NCBI GenBank assembly: GCA_947495035.1
Contig: CANLXI010000024.1
Span: 1 to 64,000, forward strand
DNA length: 64,000 bases
Origin: an uncultured Granulosicoccus sp.
GTDB lineage: Bacteria; Pseudomonadota; Gammaproteobacteria; Granulosicoccales; Granulosicoccaceae
Direction of reading: 5' to 3'
Positions within the stretch are counted from its first letter, which is position 1. Each line of letters starts with the position of its first letter. Shown here piece by piece: positions 61,098-64,000 of this stretch. The notes below the pieces were generated by a model. The model saw nothing but the letters and a program-made list of their open reading frames with translations, ran no database searches and was not told the DNA's origin. Position numbers and translations under genes: made by a program.

Positions 61098-62129
61098 TTG
61101 AATTGGCAACCTTCTGCCTCCCTGCTCAGTCTGCGGGAGGGGGCCAGCCTGCGGCGCAGCGTCCGCTCGTGGATGGAGCAGCAACAGGTGCTGGAAGTAC
61201 TCACACCGTCTCTGTCCCGAGCAGCCGCCACCGACCCTCATGTGCTGAGTGTGGCCACCCGGGACGGGCGTTTTCTGCACACATCCCCCGAGTTTCCGAT
61301 GAAGCGGTTGCTGGCTGCGCATGCGCTGGCTGCTGCCGAAATCCATGGTGATTGCGATCCACCGACGCAGTTGCAATTGCCGGAATTGTCGGCCTCGCCC
61401 GATATCTATCAGATCGCCACGGTTTTCCGGGCCGAGGAAAGCGGGCGCTTTCACAATTCGGAATTCACCTTGCTCGAATGGTATCGGGTCGGTATGGATC
61501 ATCGGCAGCTGATCGAGGATCTCAGGTCCCTGCTGCGGCATGTCTGGCAGGCATTCGACCTGCCCTGGCCCGGTCTGACAATCCGCCGGTACGGCGAGGA
61601 AGTTCATCGGCGCCTGGGCTGCTGGCCGGATCGGCTTGACACAGGAACGATCGAACAGTATTTCCTGACAGCCGGACGCAGCTACCCGCAGGCCATCGGC
61701 GATGATGTGGATGCCGCTCTGGATCTGTTCATGGACGAGTTCGTGTTGCCGGATCTTGCCATTGATGCCTTTACCGTGCTGATGGACTACCCGGTATCGC
61801 AGTCGGCCCTGGCACGGCTGGGGCAGGATGCCGACGGGCATGCCGTGGCGCAGCGATTCGAACTGTATTTCGGCCAGATCGAGCTGGCCAACGGTTTCCA
61901 TGAACTGAGCGATGCAGACGTGCAACGAGCGCGGTTCGAGGCAGATCAGCTCAAACGGGAAGCGCTGAACGTGGAACCAGTACCAATGGACGAGCAGTTG
62001 CTGGCGGCGCTGGAGGCAGGCTTGCCCGATTGTGCAGGCATTGCACTGGGACTGGAACGCCTGCAGATGGTCATTGGCAAGCACTCAAACATCAGCGAGG
62101 TAATCAGTTTTGACGATCAGCGAGCCTGA
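61098..62129 (+). CDS. epmA: EF-P lysine ligase (GenX/PoxA)
   Basis: 343 residues from a TTG. It is a class II lysyl-tRNA synthetase-like enzyme lacking the anticodon domain; it attaches beta-lysine to Lys34 of EF-P. Motif 2 is IYQIATVFRAEESGRFHNSE then FTLLEWYRVGMD; motif 3 is GIALGLERLQMVIGKHSNIS. MKRLLAAHALAAAEIHGDCD carries part of motif 1. It follows efp after 43 bases. EpmB, which makes beta-lysine, is not in the window. Its 3' end overlaps the next gene by 20 bases. Confidence 0.95.
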   Translation: MNWQPSASLLSLREGASLRRSVRSWMEQQQVLEVLTPSLSRAAATDPHVLSVATRDGRFLHTSPEFPMKRLLAAHALAAAEIHGDCDPPTQLQLPELSASPDIYQIATVFRAEESGRFHNSEFTLLEWYRVGMDHRQLIEDLRSLLRHVWQAFDLPWPGLTIRRYGEEVHRRLGCWPDRLDTGTIEQYFLTAGRSYPQAIGDDVDAALDLFMDEFVLPDLAIDAFTVLMDYPVSQSALARLGQDADGHAVAQRFELYFGQIELANGFHELSDADVQRARFEADQLKREALNVEPVPMDEQLLAALEAGLPDCAGIALGLERLQMVIGKHSNISEVISFDDQRA

Positions 62130-62697
62130 TGTTCTGAGACTCCGCGATGTCGGCTGGAATTGCCTGGAAGACCTGTTGCAACCAGCCGGCCTGAACATTG
62201 TCCGGGTGGCTGATGGGCAGGCAATTCCGGGCAGTCACTGGGGAGACGAGGAGGCCGGACTGATTCGGCACAGCCTGTATGTACGCAGCGATACTCCGGT
62301 TCACTCCGCCCTGCACGAAGCCGGTCACTGGTTGCTGATGAGCGAACAGCGGCGCAATGCCCTGCACACCGATGCCAAGGGAACAGCGGTGGAAGAGATG
62401 GCCGTTTGTTATCTGCAGGTACTGATGGGAGATCTCGTTCCGGGCATGGGCTGGCAGCGCATGTGTCGCGATATGGATCGCTGGGGCTATTCCTTTCGCC
62501 TGGGTGGTACGCTGGCGTGGCTGCGCGCCGACGCCGATGACGCGCTAGCGTGTCTCACCGAGAAGCTGGCCCATGCGCACGGCATCCCCGGGTTGGATAT
62601 CAGTGCGCCATACGGCCGGATTTTCCAGCAGTACGATGATGGTGGACCCCATGTTGAAGCGGCCCATCTCGGCACCTCTGGCCAGTTCGACGACTGA
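62110..62697 (+). CDS. Uncharacterised protein with HEAGH metalloprotease-like motif
   Basis: 195 residues from TTG 62110, with GAGG ten bases upstream. I do not recognise the family. The central motif VHSALHEAGHWLLMSEQRR (HExxH at 69-73) and a Glu pair 22-23 residues later (TAVEEMAVCYLQ) follow the pattern of gluzincin or ImmA-like zinc peptidases. There is no signal peptide or membrane helix, so it is probably cytosolic. The start overlaps epmA by 20 bases, implying coupled translation. Its last 153 bases are antisense to the end of psd. Proteolysis is inferred from the motif only. Confidence 0.7.
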   Translation: MTISEPDVLRLRDVGWNCLEDLLQPAGLNIVRVADGQAIPGSHWGDEEAGLIRHSLYVRSDTPVHSALHEAGHWLLMSEQRRNALHTDAKGTAVEEMAVCYLQVLMGDLVPGMGWQRMCRDMDRWGYSFRLGGTLAWLRADADDALACLTEKLAHAHGIPGLDISAPYGRIFQQYDDGGPHVEAAHLGTSGQFDD

Positions 62698-63429
62698 GTC
62701 GGAGTCGGTAGCGGTGGCTGGATAATCGATGTGACTGATGCTGCTGCGTTGTGGAGGTGTCACCAGGCCATGCCAGACGGTTTCGATGGCCGCCACGTTC
62801 ATGGCACCAACCAGTGCCAGAGCCATCAGCCCATGTTCGGTCTCGAACTGGGCAATCACGCGTTCATTGCGATTGAACAGGTCCGGCAGAGCGCGAACGG
62901 TGTGCGGACCGACACTGAACAACCTTCCCGGCACATGTGTCTGCCGGATCAGTCTGCCACCCAGCGGCATGTGCAGTCGATGATAGTCGCGTGGTGACAG
63001 GTAGATGGTGGTGAAGCGTCCATTGCCGAGACGCTCGGTCGCCGCGCCATCTCCACCCAGCAAAGAGAGCAGCGAGTAATCCCGCCCCTTGGCCTGAAAG
63101 ATCCTGGCGTCGGCGATATTGCCGATGGCCGAGACCTTGCCATCGGCAGGGGATGCAATGTCCGAGGCTCCCGCGGTTACGGGTCTTGCCTCGGGCTTCA
63201 GGGCCCGGGTGAAGAATTCGTTGAAGGTGCGGTACTGCGCCAGATCGGGTTCGACCGCGTCGTTCATCTCCACATCGAAAACACTGGCGAACCGGCGAAT
63301 GGCTCCGGGTGTCAGCGCGGACTCCTGTCGTGTCAGCCAGTACACTGCTCGAGTCAGGGCGTGCTGCGGCAGCGGATGCAATGCATAGGTCTTGAGGTAG
63401 TCCAGCACACTGGCTTCTGATTCAGACAT
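62545..63429 (-). CDS. psd: Phosphatidylserine decarboxylase proenzyme
   Basis: 294 residues. It makes phosphatidylethanolamine at the inner membrane. The proenzyme cleaves itself at the Gly-Ser of EMGRFNMGSTIIVLL, leaving a pyruvoyl group on the Ser; E. coli has LGST at this place. The other conserved parts are YRTFNEFFTRALKPEARPV, SPADGKVSAIG and YLSPRDYHRLHMPL, with the catalytic His. The chain ends VRMGQLLGETR. The codons for the cleavage site lie in the part overlapped by the HEAGH gene on the other strand. A SCO1-like gene is 43 bases upstream. Confidence 0.95.
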   Translation of the reverse strand: MSESEASVLDYLKTYALHPLPQHALTRAVYWLTRQESALTPGAIRRFASVFDVEMNDAVEPDLAQYRTFNEFFTRALKPEARPVTAGASDIASPADGKVSAIGNIADARIFQAKGRDYSLLSLLGGDGAATERLGNGRFTTIYLSPRDYHRLHMPLGGRLIRQTHVPGRLFSVGPHTVRALPDLFNRNERVIAQFETEHGLMALALVGAMNVAAIETVWHGLVTPPQRSSISHIDYPATATDSDSVVELARGAEMGRFNMGSTIIVLLENPAVWRTDIQPGDAVRMGQLLGETR

Positions 63430-63472
63430 CCGTAATGGCGTTTCCGGTTCCGGGTTCGAAAGGAGGGCGAGA

Positions 63473-64000
63473 TCAGCTGGGAGAGGAAGTCACGTTCAGG
63501 TAATCGGCAATGATGTTGTCAACATCCAGCGGTGGTGAGACCTTGCCGCGCAGGCGACGTTGCGGATCGACCAGCAGCAGCGAGGCCGAATGATCAACGA
63601 TGTAATTCTCCGGATCCTCGTCATTGGCCGTGAAGGATGCAACGATACCCAGTTGGCGAGTCATGTCATGAATCCTGTTCTGCTCGCCGGTGATTCCGAT
63701 GAAATCTTCGTTGAAGTAGTCGATGTACCGCTTCATCACCTCTGCCGTATCGCGCACCGGGTCGACGGTGACGAAGATGATCTGAGGAGCTTCCCGACCT
63801 TGTGACTCGAGTTTGGTGACCATGTTCTTCATGATCTGCAGGGTGATGGGACAGACATCCGGGCAGTGGGTGTAGCCGAAGAACATCAGGCTCCATCGAT
63901 CATCGAGAATCGATTCGGTGACCGTGTTGCCATTGGCATCCTGCAGCTCGAACGCCTCAACGCTCTTGAAATCGATCGGCAGTGCCAGCGTCGTGTTGAG
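63473..64000 (-). CDS. SCO1/SenC-family copper chaperone, 5' end outside window
   Basis: 175 residues are visible; the frame is open to the window edge, so the N-terminus with its membrane anchor is missing. The copper-binding CxxxC is in FFGYTHCPDVCPITLQIMKN, and the distal His is in NYIVDHSASLLLVDP. IIFVTVDPVRDTAEVMKRYI is the usual thioredoxin-fold strand and helix. SCO proteins insert copper into cytochrome c oxidase subunit II or act in redox defence, on the periplasmic side. No cytochrome oxidase gene is visible, as the sequence stops here. Confidence 0.92.
   Translation of the reverse strand, partial: LNTTLALPIDFKSVEAFELQDANGNTVTESILDDRWSLMFFGYTHCPDVCPITLQIMKNMVTKLESQGREAPQIIFVTVDPVRDTAEVMKRYIDYFNEDFIGITGEQNRIHDMTRQLGIVASFTANDEDPENYIVDHSASLLLVDPQRRLRGKVSPPLDVDNIIADYLNVTSSPS

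Noticed and set aside
1..64000. tRNA genes, CRISPR arrays, insertion sequences or prophage genes
   Set aside because: No tRNA T-loop motif, no spaced direct repeats, and no transposase or phage protein was seen anywhere in the window.

Overview
This 64 kb window reads as one continuous chromosomal segment of a free-living Gram-negative bacterium, most likely a marine gammaproteobacterium. The evidence is an outer-membrane porin, TamA/TamB, DksA, EF-P with EpmA, HflK/HflC, the gene order dksA-gluQ-cbrX-cbrA-cbrB known from Pseudomonas, and TRAP plus peptide ABC transporters. Base composition is moderately GC rich and even throughout. A Granulosicoccus- or Chromatiales-like origin is possible, but this is a weak guess. 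I saw no rRNA, tRNA, CRISPR array, insertion sequence or prophage. Genes are cut at both window edges: a Glu-Val-Pro repeat protein on the left and a SCO1-like copper protein on the right.

Layout. 1-4.5 kb: repeat protein, porin, FMN reductase, ExoD-like membrane protein and EamA exporter. 4.5-8.8 kb (minus): a compact five-gene unit, smr, a SAF-domain oxidoreductase, rfbF, an rmlC-like epimerase and rfbG, for a CDP-6-deoxy sugar. 8.85-9.8 kb: msrB and a TlpA-like thioredoxin. 9.9-19.6 kb (minus): xseA, dksA, gluQ, cbrX, cbrA, a degenerate cbrB and acs, which looks like an acetate-use control locus. 19.7-27.1 kb: guaBA, two lipoproteins, a YoaA-type helicase and tsaB. 27.2-31.8 kb: an Spx/ArsC-like protein, dps divergent from oxyR, dapC-dapD and a DUF1415 gene. 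31.9-37.3 kb (minus): a complete five-gene peptide-type ABC importer. 37.7-41.4 kb: hflK, hflC, a DUF2853 gene and a TAXI-family protein. 41.6-47.1 kb: tamA-tamB. 47.3-50.7 kb: a CHASE histidine kinase and a PlsB-like acyltransferase. 50.9-53.9 kb (minus): a TRAP transporter with an internal terminator. 54.6-62.7 kb: VOC protein, pgi, parC, htpX, efp, epmA and an unknown HExxH protein. 62.5-64 kb (minus): psd and SCO1.

The most interesting points are these. (1) The CbrB-like regulator keeps its receiver and DNA-binding domain, but its AAA+ domain has lost the Walker A lysine, the Walker B acids and the GAFTGA loop. The downstream acs gene has a sigma70-type promoter with a 19-bp dyad centred near -65, so the two observations fit each other. 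(2) OxyR has the peroxidatic cysteine but phenylalanine at the resolving position. (3) An uncharacterised HExxH protein is coupled to epmA and overlaps the end of psd by 153 bp in antisense. (4) gluQ has no ATG, GTG or TTG start upstream of its conserved N-terminus. (5) The dps leader carries a perfect hairpin running into the ribosome binding site. (6) The CDP-sugar unit combines 4,6-dehydratase, epimerase and a SAF-domain dehydrogenase without the usual partners.

All calls come from reading the sequence and remembered family motifs. No search or structure prediction was run.
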